Shown one piece after another: positions 29,393 to 38,995 of a stretch of 64,000 nucleotides of DNA. A program made the translations under genes and the position numbers. Within the stretch, counting starts at the first letter, position 1, and each line of letters opens with the position of its first letter. The notes under the pieces were generated by a model, which had not been told where the DNA came from, searched no databases, and saw only the letters and a list, made by a program, of their open reading frames with translations. This DNA comes from Pedobacter sp. N36a (GTDB lineage: Bacteria > Bacteroidota > Bacteroidia > Sphingobacteriales > Sphingobacteriaceae). The stretch spans positions 310,001 to 374,000 of the forward strand of contig NZ_JACSZW010000005.1 in the NCBI RefSeq assembly GCF_014472395.1, in the 5' to 3' direction.

Positions 29393-30451
29393 ATGAGCAC
29401 TACTTCCACCTATACTCACACCAAAGTTTTCAAACTTGAAAATGGCAAGAAATTGCGCAAGATCGAGCTTGCTTACCAGACGTATGGAAAATTAAACGCC
29501 AAGAAAGACAATGTAATCTGGGCTTGTCACGCCTTGACAGCGAATGCAGATGTGCTGGACTGGTGGAAAGGATTGTTTGGCAACAATGACCTGTTTAACC
29601 CTGAAGAGCATTTCATCGTATGCGCCAATGTATTGGGCTCCCATTATGGCAGCACCAATCCATTAAGTGTAAATCCTACTACAGGATTGCCTTATTACCT
29701 GGCTTTCCCGGAAGTAACAATCCGTGATATGGTGGCTGCCCACCGCTTATTGGCCAAACACCTGGGTATAGAAGAAATTAAAGTACTCATTGGCGGATCA
29801 TTGGGTGGCCAGCAAGCCGTAGAATGGGCAATTGAAGACAATACAGCTATACAAAACCTAATTTTGGTAGCCACAAACGCTGTTCATTCCCCATGGGGAA
29901 TCGCTTTCAATGAAAGTCAGCGTTTAGCGATTAGCTCCGACAGGTCTTTCTACGCCAATAAACCGGATGGTGGATTAAAAGGCTTAAAAACAGCACGCAG
30001 CATTGCTTTATTATCTTACAGAAGCTATGATGCCTATACCGCCACTCAATTGGAAAGCGTGAATGAGAAAACAGGATCCTTCCGCGCTTCTTCTTACCAA
30101 AACTACCAGGGCGAAAAACTTTGCAAACGCTTCAACGCTTATAGTTACTGGTACCTGAGCAAAGCGATGGATAGTCATAATGTAGGCAGAAACCGGGGCA
30201 GTATCATCGATGCGCTGTCCACTATTAAAGCCAATACCCTAGTAATCGGCATAGAAAACGACGTGCTGTTCCCGATTTCGGAACAGCAGTTCCTGAGCAA
30301 ACACATTCCTGATGCAGAATTTTTTAGTGTAAACTCTGCGTATGGTCATGATGGATTCCTGATTGAAACGGATGTCCTGACCAATGTGATCGGGAATTTC
30401 CTAAAAGAAAGCACAAACAAGAAAATAATTAAATTACATAAAACAGCATAG
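29393..30451 (+). CDS. metX: homoserine O-acetyltransferase
   Basis: 352 residues of the alpha/beta-hydrolase fold. It acetylates homoserine with acetyl-CoA, giving the MetY substrate. The nucleophile Ser is in LIGGSLGGQQAVEW (about residue 143), the Asp in IGIENDVLFP (about 288) and the His in YGHDGFL (about 320). It lies between metY (24 bp) and hom (7 bp). MetX may in other organisms use succinyl-CoA; the MetY neighbour favours acetyl. All triad residues and length are normal. Confidence 0.94.
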   Translation: MSTTSTYTHTKVFKLENGKKLRKIELAYQTYGKLNAKKDNVIWACHALTANADVLDWWKGLFGNNDLFNPEEHFIVCANVLGSHYGSTNPLSVNPTTGLPYYLAFPEVTIRDMVAAHRLLAKHLGIEEIKVLIGGSLGGQQAVEWAIEDNTAIQNLILVATNAVHSPWGIAFNESQRLAISSDRSFYANKPDGGLKGLKTARSIALLSYRSYDAYTATQLESVNEKTGSFRASSYQNYQGEKLCKRFNAYSYWYLSKAMDSHNVGRNRGSIIDALSTIKANTLVIGIENDVLFPISEQQFLSKHIPDAEFFSVNSAYGHDGFLIETDVLTNVIGNFLKESTNKKIIKLHKTA

Positions 30452-30458
30452 TACTTAG

Positions 30459-31700
30459 ATGAGCAAGAAACTTAAAATTGGATTATTTGGATTTGGAGTT
30501 GTAGGTCAGGGATTACACGATATTATTCGTGGTCAGGACCTCAACCTGGAAATTATTAAAATCGCCATCAAAAATCCAGAAAAGAAACGCAGCTTAGATG
30601 CACACCTTTTCACTACTGATCACGACGAAATCCTGAATAACGAAGAAATCAATACCATTGTAGAATTGATTGATGATGCAGATGCCGCTTATCACATTAC
30701 AAAACGTGCATTGATTAGTGGTAAAAATGTAGTTTCCGCCAATAAAAAAATGATTGCCAATCATCTTGCTGAACTGGTAGAACTGCAGGAAAAACATGGG
30801 GTATCTTTATTGTATGAAGGTGCAGTATGCGGTAGTATTCCAATCATCAGAAACCTGGAAGAGTACTATAACAACGAACTGCTGCATGGTATCAGCGGTA
30901 TCTTTAATGGTTCCTCGAACTATATTTTGTCTAAGATTTTCAATGAAAACATGGAATATGGTGTGGCCTTAAAGCAAGCGCAAGACCTTGGTTTTGCGGA
31001 AACTGATCCGATTATGGATGTGGGTGGTTACGATCCGAAATTCAAACTGGCCATCGCCACAGCACATGCTTATGGTTTGTTTATCGATCCATCTGACATT
31101 TTGAACATCGGCATTCAAAACCTGAATGACGACGACATCAGGTATGCAAAAGAGAAAAACTTCAAGATTAAACTGGTTCCTACCGCACGTAAAATCAGCA
31201 GCAAACAAGTGGTAACTTATGTACTCCCTAAGTTTGTGAAATCTGATGATTTCCTTTTCAATGTAGAAAATGAATACAATGGCGTTACTGTTCAGGCAGC
31301 TTTCGCTGACAAGCAGTTCTTTTTCGGTAAAGGCGCTGGTGGTCACCCAACAGGTGCTGCCGTACTTTCCGACATCGCTGCCTTAAGATATGATTATCGT
31401 TATGAGTATAAAAAGTACCATCAGCAAAATGGTTTGATCCATACTGATCACGTAAACATTGAAGTATATCTGCGTTACTCAAATGAGGATACGCTAGCAC
31501 AGTTACAGGTAGAAAATATCGTAGAGCGCTTTTCACGTCAGGATTACAAATATGTAATCGGAAGCATCAGCTTGAAAACATTATTGGAAAACCGTAGTTT
31601 ACTGGAGCAAAAAGAGGTATTTATTGCCCATACCGGAAGGTATACCTATACGGAAGAACAGGTTCAAACTGTGACCGAAGAGGAAGTGTTTTTTAACTAA
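30459..31700 (+). CDS. hom: homoserine dehydrogenase
   Basis: 413 residues. The NAD(P) motif GLFGFGVVGQG is at residues 8-18, the conserved VSANKKMIANH near 90, and catalytic-domain blocks GISGIFNGSSNYILSKI and DVGGYDPKFKLAIAT. A C-terminal segment of about 60 residues could be an ACT-like or other regulatory part. The enzyme reduces aspartate semialdehyde to homoserine, feeding MetX. It is last in the riboswitch operon, which would make homoserine supply respond to SAM. A strong terminator follows 21 bp later. Confidence 0.94.
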   Translation: MSKKLKIGLFGFGVVGQGLHDIIRGQDLNLEIIKIAIKNPEKKRSLDAHLFTTDHDEILNNEEINTIVELIDDADAAYHITKRALISGKNVVSANKKMIANHLAELVELQEKHGVSLLYEGAVCGSIPIIRNLEEYYNNELLHGISGIFNGSSNYILSKIFNENMEYGVALKQAQDLGFAETDPIMDVGGYDPKFKLAIATAHAYGLFIDPSDILNIGIQNLNDDDIRYAKEKNFKIKLVPTARKISSKQVVTYVLPKFVKSDDFLFNVENEYNGVTVQAAFADKQFFFGKGAGGHPTGAAVLSDIAALRYDYRYEYKKYHQQNGLIHTDHVNIEVYLRYSNEDTLAQLQVENIVERFSRQDYKYVIGSISLKTLLENRSLLEQKEVFIAHTGRYTYTEEQVQTVTEEEVFFN

Positions 31701-31721
31701 AGTAGTTTTTGTTTTGATCGT

Positions 31722-31752
31722 AAAAGGGCCCCGGAAATTCCGGGGCCCTTTT
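31722..31752. terminator. bidirectional terminator after hom
   Basis: A 14-bp GC-rich inverted repeat (31722-31735 and 31739-31752) with A- and T-tracts at its feet. It ends the metY-metX-hom transcript and can serve the convergent E2 gene. Confidence 0.85.
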
Positions 31753-31811
31753 CGTTGATTAAATATTCCAATCAGCCACGTAAAGCTCCTTAAGGTCTTT
31801 ACACGAAAGTT

Positions 31812-33152
31812 TTAGATTTCTCTGTTGACATCCCAGTTTTCTAGGTAATCTGCCACGCGGCGTACAAATGATCCACCTAATGAACCATCTACTACCCTAT
31901 GGTCGTAAGAAAGAGAAAGGAACATCATGTGACGGATCGCAATCACATCACCATATTCTGTTTCCAATACTGCTGGTTTCTTTTTAATGGCACCCACTGC
32001 TAAAATTGCCACCTGAGGCTGGTTGATGATGGGCGTTCCCATCACGTTTCCAAAAGAACCAACGTTGGTCAGGGTGAATGTACCGCCTTGAGTTTCGTCT
32101 GGTTTCAATTTAGAATTACGTGCACGTACAGCCAGGTCATTTACAGATTTGGTTAAACCTAAAAGGTTCATCTGGTCTGCATTTTTGATCACCGGAACAA
32201 TCAGGTTGCCGCTCGGCAATGCTGCTGCCATACCAATATTAATGTCTCTTTTCTTAATGATTTGTGTTCCATTTACAGAAACATTGATCATTGGGAAATC
32301 TTTGATGGCTTTGGTTACCGCTTCAATAAAGATCGGTGTAAAAGTTATTTTTTCGTTTTCACGTTTCTCAAAGTTACGTTTCACTTTTTCACGCCACATC
32401 ACCATATTGGTTACGTCGGCTTCTACAAAAGAGGTCACGTGTGGTGCATTCTGCACGCTCATCACCATGTGATCGGCAATCAGCCTGCGCATCCTGTCCA
32501 TCTCAATGATTTCATCACCACCACTCACACTAACTGCCGTAGCTGCTTTTGCAGTATTTGCTGCCGGCTGACTCACTGCAGCTGCAGTTGTGGTTACAAG
32601 TACTGACTCAGTCTTAGCTGCTCCACCTGTTCTTTGCTGTATATAGTTTAAAAGATCGTCTTTTGTTAATCGTCCTTCTGCTCCAGTTCCTGAAATGCTG
32701 TCCAGCTCCGACAATTCAATATTTTCCTGAGCGGCGATGTTCTTCACCAATGGTGAATAGAAACGATCTGAACCTTGCTTAGGGGCCTCTTCAGCGTTAT
32801 CATTGGACAACAACTGCTCGGTACCTGGGATTTCTGCTAAAACTGCTTCAGCCTGTTCCTGCGGCACTACAGTTTCTACTGCTTCTGCAGCTGGTGTAGC
32901 GGCTGCATTGGCGTCTGTTTCGATAATTGCAATGACTGCACCTACCTGAACTACCTCATCTTCATTAAATAACTGCTTAACTAACTTACCGGCGATTGGT
33001 GATGGAACTTCAGAATCCACCTTATCTGTAGCTATTTCCAAAATCGTATCGTCCAATTCTATCATATCTCCTGGTTGTTTAAGCCATTTGATAATGGTTG
33101 CTTCCGCAACGCTCTCCCCCATTTTAGGTAACAATAATTCGTATTGAGCCAT
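31812..33152 (-). CDS. 2-oxo acid dehydrogenase E2 (dihydrolipoyl acyltransferase)
   Basis: 446 residues. A lipoyl domain at the N-terminus has the lipoylated Lys in ATDKVDSEV (Lys 44). An Ala/Pro/Glu-rich linker follows, then a peripheral subunit-binding domain (SPLVKNIAAQENIELSELD, about 132-150) and a catalytic core ending in SYDHRVVDGSLGG with the active His near residue 418. It transfers acyl groups to CoA in pyruvate, 2-oxoglutarate or branched-chain complexes. One lipoyl domain and overall length fit branched-chain or 2-oxoglutarate types, but E1 and E3 are not nearby, so specificity is open. It lies 50 bp after cinA. Confidence 0.88.
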   Translation of the reverse strand: MAQYELLLPKMGESVAEATIIKWLKQPGDMIELDDTILEIATDKVDSEVPSPIAGKLVKQLFNEDEVVQVGAVIAIIETDANAAATPAAEAVETVVPQEQAEAVLAEIPGTEQLLSNDNAEEAPKQGSDRFYSPLVKNIAAQENIELSELDSISGTGAEGRLTKDDLLNYIQQRTGGAAKTESVLVTTTAAAVSQPAANTAKAATAVSVSGGDEIIEMDRMRRLIADHMVMSVQNAPHVTSFVEADVTNMVMWREKVKRNFEKRENEKITFTPIFIEAVTKAIKDFPMINVSVNGTQIIKKRDINIGMAAALPSGNLIVPVIKNADQMNLLGLTKSVNDLAVRARNSKLKPDETQGGTFTLTNVGSFGNVMGTPIINQPQVAILAVGAIKKKPAVLETEYGDVIAIRHMMFLSLSYDHRVVDGSLGGSFVRRVADYLENWDVNREI

Positions 33153-33202
33153 TTTTTATTTTCTAATTGGTAACAGGTACAAAAGTAAAGTATTTCGGAC
33201 AC

Positions 33203-34450
33203 TTAATCCTCATGTTGCCTGAGTTCATTCAAAATCATTGATAAAGCGGCGGCGGCAGAGCGCTCAATATTCTGTGTTCTTTTGTTGCCAAAGCTGAAAA
33301 CTTTAGACACCACACCTTTGGCATGAGCTACTGCAATCCAGACAGTTCCCACTGGCTTATCCGGCATTCCGCCATCTGGTCCGGCGATCCCGCTTACCGC
33401 TACGGCATAGTCCGTTTTAAAATTTTGAAGCGCACCTAATGCCATCTCTTTTACAGTTTCTTCACTTACGGCACCATATTTAGCCAATGTCTCTGCTTTA
33501 ACGCCCAGAAGGGACATTTTGAGGTCATAAGAATAGGTAACCGCTCCGCCTTCATACACCGAAGAGCATCCGGGATGCTGCGTAATCAGGTGTGCAATAT
33601 AGCCTCCGGTACAGCTTTCAGCAGTAGAAAGGGTTAATTTTCTTTGCTCCATAAAGTTCAGAATCGCCTTTTCAAGGGCAATGTCTTCTTCGGCAACCAC
33701 ATGATGCTTTATCCTCGCTATGATCTGCTGGGCATAAAAATCTACGGCTGCTTTCAGCGGTGCTTCTTCTTCACCTATGGTACTCAGGCGCAAACGCACT
33801 TGTCCGAGTTTAGGCAAATAGGCCAGCTTAATATTTGGCGGCAAACTGTTTTCTATGTCTTCGATTTCCATGGCGAGGAAGGATTCCCCGATATTGGAAG
33901 TGAGTATGGTTTTATGGTAAATGACAGGCAGTTTAAAAGCCGCTTTAATCCTTGGGATGATTTCATCGTCCATCAGGTACATCATTTCGAAAGGAACACC
34001 TGGCATCGACACAAAGATCTTTCCATGCTGTTCAAACCACATACAAGGTGCGGTCCCGTTTTTATTCTTGATCACGGTACAACCTTCCGGAACATCAGCC
34101 TGCGTTCTGTTGAGGTCAATCATCGGACGGTTTAAACGTGCAAAAATTTCTGTGACATGGTTCAGGGTTTCTTCATCTCTTCGGAAGCCCATATTGAAAT
34201 ATTTAGCGAGGGTTACCTTGGTGATGTCATCTTTGGTTGGACCTAATCCGCCAGTCATCAGGATCACATCAGCCCTGCTTTCTGCCAGTCGGAGGGCCTC
34301 CATAATGTGGTCAGCATCATCGGAAACGGAAGTGATCTGTTTCACTTTCATCCCAATCTGATTCAGCTGTTTGGCCATCCAGGCGGAATTCGTATCCACA
34401 ATTTGTCCGATAAGGATTTCATCGCCTATGGTAATAATTTCTGCCAGCAT
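33203..34450 (-). CDS. cinA: CinA family protein (nicotinamide-nucleotide amidase/competence-damage protein)
   Basis: 415 residues, full two-domain length. The N-terminal MoaB-like domain (about 1-170) shows IITIGDEILIGQIVDTNSA and MTGGLGPTKDDITK. The C-terminal CinA amidase domain (about 255-415) shows STAESCTGGYIAHLI, GAVTYSYDLK and AVSGIAGPDGG. The family hydrolyses NMN and related pyridine nucleotides (pyrophosphatase plus deamidase). It starts 10 bp after the lptD-like gene stop, so both likely share a transcript. No competence genes lie nearby. Confidence 0.93.
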   Translation of the reverse strand: MLAEIITIGDEILIGQIVDTNSAWMAKQLNQIGMKVKQITSVSDDADHIMEALRLAESRADVILMTGGLGPTKDDITKVTLAKYFNMGFRRDEETLNHVTEIFARLNRPMIDLNRTQADVPEGCTVIKNKNGTAPCMWFEQHGKIFVSMPGVPFEMMYLMDDEIIPRIKAAFKLPVIYHKTILTSNIGESFLAMEIEDIENSLPPNIKLAYLPKLGQVRLRLSTIGEEEAPLKAAVDFYAQQIIARIKHHVVAEEDIALEKAILNFMEQRKLTLSTAESCTGGYIAHLITQHPGCSSVYEGGAVTYSYDLKMSLLGVKAETLAKYGAVSEETVKEMALGALQNFKTDYAVAVSGIAGPDGGMPDKPVGTVWIAVAHAKGVVSKVFSFGNKRTQNIERSAAAALSMILNELRQHED

Positions 34451-34460
34451 AAAAATTGTT

Positions 34461-37166
34461 TTAGTATCTCGTGTAGTAGTTCTTTCTTTTACTCAGTTTC
34501 AGATCCTGTAATACCGAAGCTTTTACTTTAATATCTACGGAATACATCTGCTGTGTTCCGAAAGGAATCCAGCTGAAACTCATGTCCCAGCAATGTAAAT
34601 CGCGGTAAATTCCAAACCTGGTGATGGAGAAGCTATTGGTTTCAAAGTTCCATCCCGAATCGAAAGTTACTTTCCATTTTGGAGTGATATTGGCATCACC
34701 ATTAAAAGTTAAACTATTGGAAATCCTTCTATTTAAACCGTTTCGATCGGTCATGTAGTTAAAACTATATCTAAAAGCAAAGTTCCATGGAATGTTAAAA
34801 TCTACAAAAGCATTAGGGTCTCTGCTCACTCTTGCCAAAGCCTCTGCCTGTTCAGGCGTCATTCCTTTTTGAATCGCTTCTTCCCTGCGGTCTTGCTGAG
34901 TATCATTTTTACGTTTTAATGCTTCTGGGTTCAAACTATAATCAAAGGAGAATCCAAAGCTCGTGACACGTGGTAAACGTCCTCTTTCCCAGGTATAACT
35001 ATTAATAATATCTCTTCTATAAATTTTTTGTCCGCCTACAACCTGCTCCACATTGCCAACCTGATATGGATCTAATGTTGCTGAATAGTTGACCTGAAAT
35101 TTATCCGAAAACGGCGTACTTCCACTCACACTAATTGGAGACAACTTAAATGAATCTGCCAAAAGGTTATAATTCGTCGAGAGACTTAAGTTACTGATGA
35201 TAGGGACTTTCTTTTCTCCTTTTCCAGTTGTGTCATTAGGAACCAAGACTTTTGCTTCAACGATATTCTGCAAGTTAAAACTAATATTAGCGCTTTGTCC
35301 ATTGGTTGGAAATCCATAGATTCCGCCTTCCTGCTTAGGATAGTAAAGGGGAGTACCTTCCTTATTTAATACAGGAGTTTGGTTATCAGAATAAAATGCC
35401 TGCAAATAGTTTCCTGAATTCGGACCGGCAAAATTAGGTGTATAGTTGAAGCCAATACTAGGTGTCATCACATGTCTGATGGCTTTCAGTTTGCCCAGAT
35501 TTTTAAATTGCGCCATAGAATAAATTTTAGTGGTGACACTTCCACCTACACTATAAGTACCATCCCGATTAAATCCTGGAATCGTATCTATTCTAACTAA
35601 GTCATCTACACCAGCAGTTTGTTTCATGTATGTTTTTCTGATCGACTGGAAATACCATCTTTCTACATAATTGACAGTGGTACCAAAATTAAAGTGCTGC
35701 AGCACATTGAAGTTCATCGCAATAGGAATGTTATGCTGCACCCCATTTCTGAATTTACTTAAAATTTGTTTGTCGAACAACTGATCGCCTTGTGTAGTCA
35801 CCGAATTGGAAGCCTGCATCGTATAACCTACAGAAATCTTTTCATACCACTTCTGGTCACCGGTACTATACTTGGATGCAAAAGGATAAATATTTCGGGT
35901 CATCCCCAGATTGACATCTGGTAACATCAGATTGACCGTACCTTTGGAGATGTCCTGATCAACCCGACCAGCAAGGGTAAGGTTAAATAAACCATCAAAC
36001 AACCTTTTAGAATAACCAACTGAAGAGTATATGTTATTGGCAGAGATTTGTACGGCATCATAATAACCTCCAGCGGCAGTATTCTTATTGTATCCCCTAC
36101 TTTTTATATCCACATTCGCATTAAAAGTACTTCCTGGATTTGCATTGGCATTTTGACTATGCGTCCACCTAATGCTATAATCCTTTACAGGATTATAGCC
36201 TGGCGTACCTTCAATTCCATACCTGTTACTCCCATAAGATAAATACAGGTTACCATTATATTTATACCGTTTTGTATAGTTTGAGGTCAGGTTGGCCTCA
36301 TAAGAACCCCTGGTATAGATCGTACCTAATAATTTTGCATCCCAATAATCATTTAAGCCAATATAATACCCACCCTCTCTCAGGAAAAAACCACGGGTAT
36401 AATCCTCTCCAGGTGAAGGCAGTATAAAACCTGATGATTTTTTATTCGGTTTGGGAAAAAAGGCGAAAGGCAAGCCCAATGGTAAAGGAATATCTTCAAT
36501 TTCTAAGTATACCGGACCAGTAATGATTTGTTTTTCGGTAACGATACCTTTCGTAATGTGAATCCCAAAGTGAGGATGCGGTAAATTACAGGTACTATAA
36601 ATCTGTCCCTTACTATGGATCTCATCATCTGGTTGTTTTTTGGCGAGCCCTCCGGAAAAGAAGCCTCCTTCCTGTTCAGTAAAGACCCCGAAGATCTTTC
36701 CTGCACCGGTTTCAATATTATAGCGTAAGGAGTCGGCAATAGAATTCCCTTGTCCGGGCATCTTAAAGATCGGTCTGCCGACATACTTTCCTTTCGAATT
36801 TTTTACACCGCTGGCAAATATGTTCTTAGTCTTGTCGTTGTAAGTAATATAGTCTGCATCCAGTTCCAGACCTTGATAAAGTACCCTTGCTCTGCCATAG
36901 AGGTAAACAGTACCGTCCTTTTTATTCACCTTGGTAGAGTCTTTTGCAGAGTATTCGAGTTTATCGCTCGTGTTCACTGAATCCTGGTGTGTTTGTTGCG
37001 TACTTTTTACTGCGGGGCTGTTATTTGCGGGCGGCTGTATGGCTGAACCCAGCTTCGGTATCGTTTGCTGAGGACTGGAAAAAACAGAAGATACTAATGC
37101 CAGAATACTGACAATTGTCAATAAAACAGGACGTATATAAAAAATGATGTGGCTTAAAAGTTTCAA
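34461..37166 (-). CDS. lptD: LptD-like outer membrane LPS-assembly protein
   Basis: 901 residues. The N-terminal segment (about 1-30) is hydrophobic and export-like. An OstA/LptA-like beta-jellyroll follows (KDGTVYLYGRARVLYQGLEL and ADYITYNDKTKNIFASG, about 80-115), then a long beta-strand-rich barrel typical of LptD. LptD inserts lipopolysaccharide into the outer membrane. Bacteroidota homologues are divergent, so identity is by architecture. The start is TTG at 37166; no in-frame ATG gives a signal sequence. It is divergent from an amidase gene; the two promoter regions overlap. Confidence 0.82.
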   Translation of the reverse strand: MKLLSHIIFYIRPVLLTIVSILALVSSVFSSPQQTIPKLGSAIQPPANNSPAVKSTQQTHQDSVNTSDKLEYSAKDSTKVNKKDGTVYLYGRARVLYQGLELDADYITYNDKTKNIFASGVKNSKGKYVGRPIFKMPGQGNSIADSLRYNIETGAGKIFGVFTEQEGGFFSGGLAKKQPDDEIHSKGQIYSTCNLPHPHFGIHITKGIVTEKQIITGPVYLEIEDIPLPLGLPFAFFPKPNKKSSGFILPSPGEDYTRGFFLREGGYYIGLNDYWDAKLLGTIYTRGSYEANLTSNYTKRYKYNGNLYLSYGSNRYGIEGTPGYNPVKDYSIRWTHSQNANANPGSTFNANVDIKSRGYNKNTAAGGYYDAVQISANNIYSSVGYSKRLFDGLFNLTLAGRVDQDISKGTVNLMLPDVNLGMTRNIYPFASKYSTGDQKWYEKISVGYTMQASNSVTTQGDQLFDKQILSKFRNGVQHNIPIAMNFNVLQHFNFGTTVNYVERWYFQSIRKTYMKQTAGVDDLVRIDTIPGFNRDGTYSVGGSVTTKIYSMAQFKNLGKLKAIRHVMTPSIGFNYTPNFAGPNSGNYLQAFYSDNQTPVLNKEGTPLYYPKQEGGIYGFPTNGQSANISFNLQNIVEAKVLVPNDTTGKGEKKVPIISNLSLSTNYNLLADSFKLSPISVSGSTPFSDKFQVNYSATLDPYQVGNVEQVVGGQKIYRRDIINSYTWERGRLPRVTSFGFSFDYSLNPEALKRKNDTQQDRREEAIQKGMTPEQAEALARVSRDPNAFVDFNIPWNFAFRYSFNYMTDRNGLNRRISNSLTFNGDANITPKWKVTFDSGWNFETNSFSITRFGIYRDLHCWDMSFSWIPFGTQQMYSVDIKVKASVLQDLKLSKRKNYYTRY

Positions 37167-37182
37167 ATTCGTGTGTGAATGT

Positions 37183-37222
37183 TATTTTTGCATTAATGTT
37201 TAATCCAAAACGTTCAAAATTA
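37183..37222. promoter_or_regulatory. overlapping divergent promoters of lptD-like gene and amidase gene
   Basis: Plus strand TATTTTTG (37183-37190) fits the -7 consensus for the amidase gene starting at 37223. Minus strand TAATTTTG (37222-37215) fits it for the lptD-like gene starting at 37166. Neither has a perfect -33 TTG at the normal distance. The two transcripts would start within this 40-bp strip and run in opposite directions. Confidence 0.45.
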
Positions 37223-38101
37223 ATGAAAAATATGCCATTGCTTAGACCAAATGCAATTTTGATCGTATTTATTTCCATGACACTAGCTATAACCACTAGT
37301 TATCAAGGATTTACGCAAGAATATAAAATAAAAACCATCGTATTAGATGCTGGTCACGGGGGAAAAGACGGCTCTACCAGGGGTGCTTATTCGACTGAAA
37401 AAGATGTCGCCTTAAAGACGGCTTTACGCCTTGGTGCTGCTATTGAAGCGAATATGAAAGATGTAAAAGTGATTTACACCCGTTCGACGGATGTTTTTGT
37501 GCCGCTTTACGAGCGGATCGCCATTGCTAATAATGCAAAAGCGGATCTTTTTATCTCCATCCATTGTAATGACATGCCATTGATCCGCTCCAGCGTGGTG
37601 ACGGGCTCCCGCAAAGGGAAAAATGGAAAGCGGATTCCGATTACAGAAACGGTGTATAGAAAAAGTACTTCTACTCGTGGAGTTGAAACATTTGTATCCG
37701 GCATGGGTAGGATTTCTGAGCAGGATGAAGTGATCAAAAGAGAAAACGCAGCCATTTTCTTAGAGGAAAACTACAAAGAAAACTATGAGGGATTTGACCC
37801 AAATAATGCGGAGAATTATATTATTCTATCTTTGATGAAGAACACCTTCCGTACACAAAGCTTAAAATTAGCGAAACTGGTACAGGATGAATATGTGAAT
37901 GTAGGCAGAGTAAACCGCGGTGTTCAGGAGAAAAGTCTGGCCGTTTTGGCAAGAGCAGGAATGCCCGCAATATTAACAGAAATAGGATTTATCAGCAACC
38001 CGGACGAAGAGGACTATATGAACTCTGAAGCTGGACAATTAGAAATTACAAACTGCCTGTTAAAGGCAATACAGAGCTATCAGCACAGGATAGAAGGATA
38101 A
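37223..38101 (+). CDS. N-acetylmuramoyl-L-alanine amidase (Amidase_3), copy 1
   Basis: 292 residues from the ATG at 37223; the frame is open to 37175 but that part overlaps the promoter, and this start begins a signal sequence (ILIVFISMTLAITTSYQGF). Zinc ligands: His in DAGHGGKDG, Glu in STEKDVALK and His in FISIHCN; catalytic Glu in LTEIGFISNPDEE. It cuts the amide between MurNAc and the stem peptide in the periplasm. A second copy starts 34 bp downstream. The tandem copies share order and motifs. Confidence 0.92.
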   Translation: MKNMPLLRPNAILIVFISMTLAITTSYQGFTQEYKIKTIVLDAGHGGKDGSTRGAYSTEKDVALKTALRLGAAIEANMKDVKVIYTRSTDVFVPLYERIAIANNAKADLFISIHCNDMPLIRSSVVTGSRKGKNGKRIPITETVYRKSTSTRGVETFVSGMGRISEQDEVIKRENAAIFLEENYKENYEGFDPNNAENYIILSLMKNTFRTQSLKLAKLVQDEYVNVGRVNRGVQEKSLAVLARAGMPAILTEIGFISNPDEEDYMNSEAGQLEITNCLLKAIQSYQHRIEG

Positions 38102-38135
38102 TTAGATTACAAGTAAAAATTAAGAGTTAAGCCCG

Positions 38136-38981
38136 ATGAGATTGAAAAGAAGTGTATTCTTATTTGCCGTTTTATTATTTATAAGTTCAGAGTTTGCTTT
38201 TTCCCAAGGATACAAAGTTAAAACCATAGTCATAGATGCTGGTCACGGGGGTGGAAAACCCGGTGCTGCAGGATCTTACTCCGTTGAAAAAAACGTAGCC
38301 CTTCAGGTGGCCCTTAAACTGGGCAAGAAGTTTGAAGATGAGCTTCCACAAATCAAAATTCTATACACCAGAAAAACAGATGTGGATGTAGACTTCTATA
38401 AAAGAGCTGAAATTGCAAATGATGCAAAAGCAGATATTTTCATTTCTATTCACTGTAACTCTATGCCTGACCGCAGGGTGGTATCAGGTTATACAAAAGG
38501 CAAAAATGGGAGGAAAATCCCTAAATATGCTTATGTAAAAAACACAGGGACCAGCGGTACGGAGACCTTCGTTGCGGGAACGCATCGCCTTAATGAACAG
38601 GATGTTGCGATCAGAGAGAATGCCGACATTAAGCTGGAGAAAAACTACAAGCAAAATTATGATGGTTACGATCCCAATGATCCTGAAACATTTATTATAC
38701 TATCTTTGTTTAAAAATACATTTAGGGATAAGAGTTTAAAGCTTGCGAGATTGATTCAGGACAATTATACCAACGAAAATAAAAGAGTCAACAGAGGCGT
38801 AAAAGAGCAGGGAATTTTAATCCTGCAAAGGGTTGGAATGCCAGCAGTATTGACAGAGATTGGATTTATCTCTAATCCTGCAGAAGAAAACTATATGAAC
38901 TCCGCAAGTGGTCAGGCGGAAATTGTAAATGCGATTTTTGATGCCGTAAAGAAATATAAACAACAAACAGAAGTAAATTAA
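38136..38981 (+). CDS. N-acetylmuramoyl-L-alanine amidase (Amidase_3), copy 2
   Basis: 281 residues with an N-terminal signal peptide (VFLFAVLLFISSEFAFSQ). Amidase_3 motifs: DAGHGGGKPGA, SVEKNVALQ, FISIHCNSMP and LTEIGFISNPAEE supply the zinc ligands and the catalytic Glu. It hydrolyses the MurNAc-L-Ala bond of peptidoglycan. It follows copy 1 by 34 bp on the same strand and looks like a tandem duplicate of it. The copies differ mainly in the middle insert region (about residues 110-170), which in this family often controls activation. An MCE gene follows after 14 bp. Confidence 0.92.
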   Translation: MRLKRSVFLFAVLLFISSEFAFSQGYKVKTIVIDAGHGGGKPGAAGSYSVEKNVALQVALKLGKKFEDELPQIKILYTRKTDVDVDFYKRAEIANDAKADIFISIHCNSMPDRRVVSGYTKGKNGRKIPKYAYVKNTGTSGTETFVAGTHRLNEQDVAIRENADIKLEKNYKQNYDGYDPNDPETFIILSLFKNTFRDKSLKLARLIQDNYTNENKRVNRGVKEQGILILQRVGMPAVLTEIGFISNPAEENYMNSASGQAEIVNAIFDAVKKYKQQTEVN

Positions 38982-38995
38982 GTAAATACACATAC

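Noticed and set aside
31745..31811. Minus-strand coding-like tail (reads KDLKELYVADWNI then stop) between E2 and the hom terminator
   Set aside because: It looks like a protein end, but the open frame is only about 20 codons, has no start, and overlaps the E2 end; treated as chance or an unidentifiable remnant.
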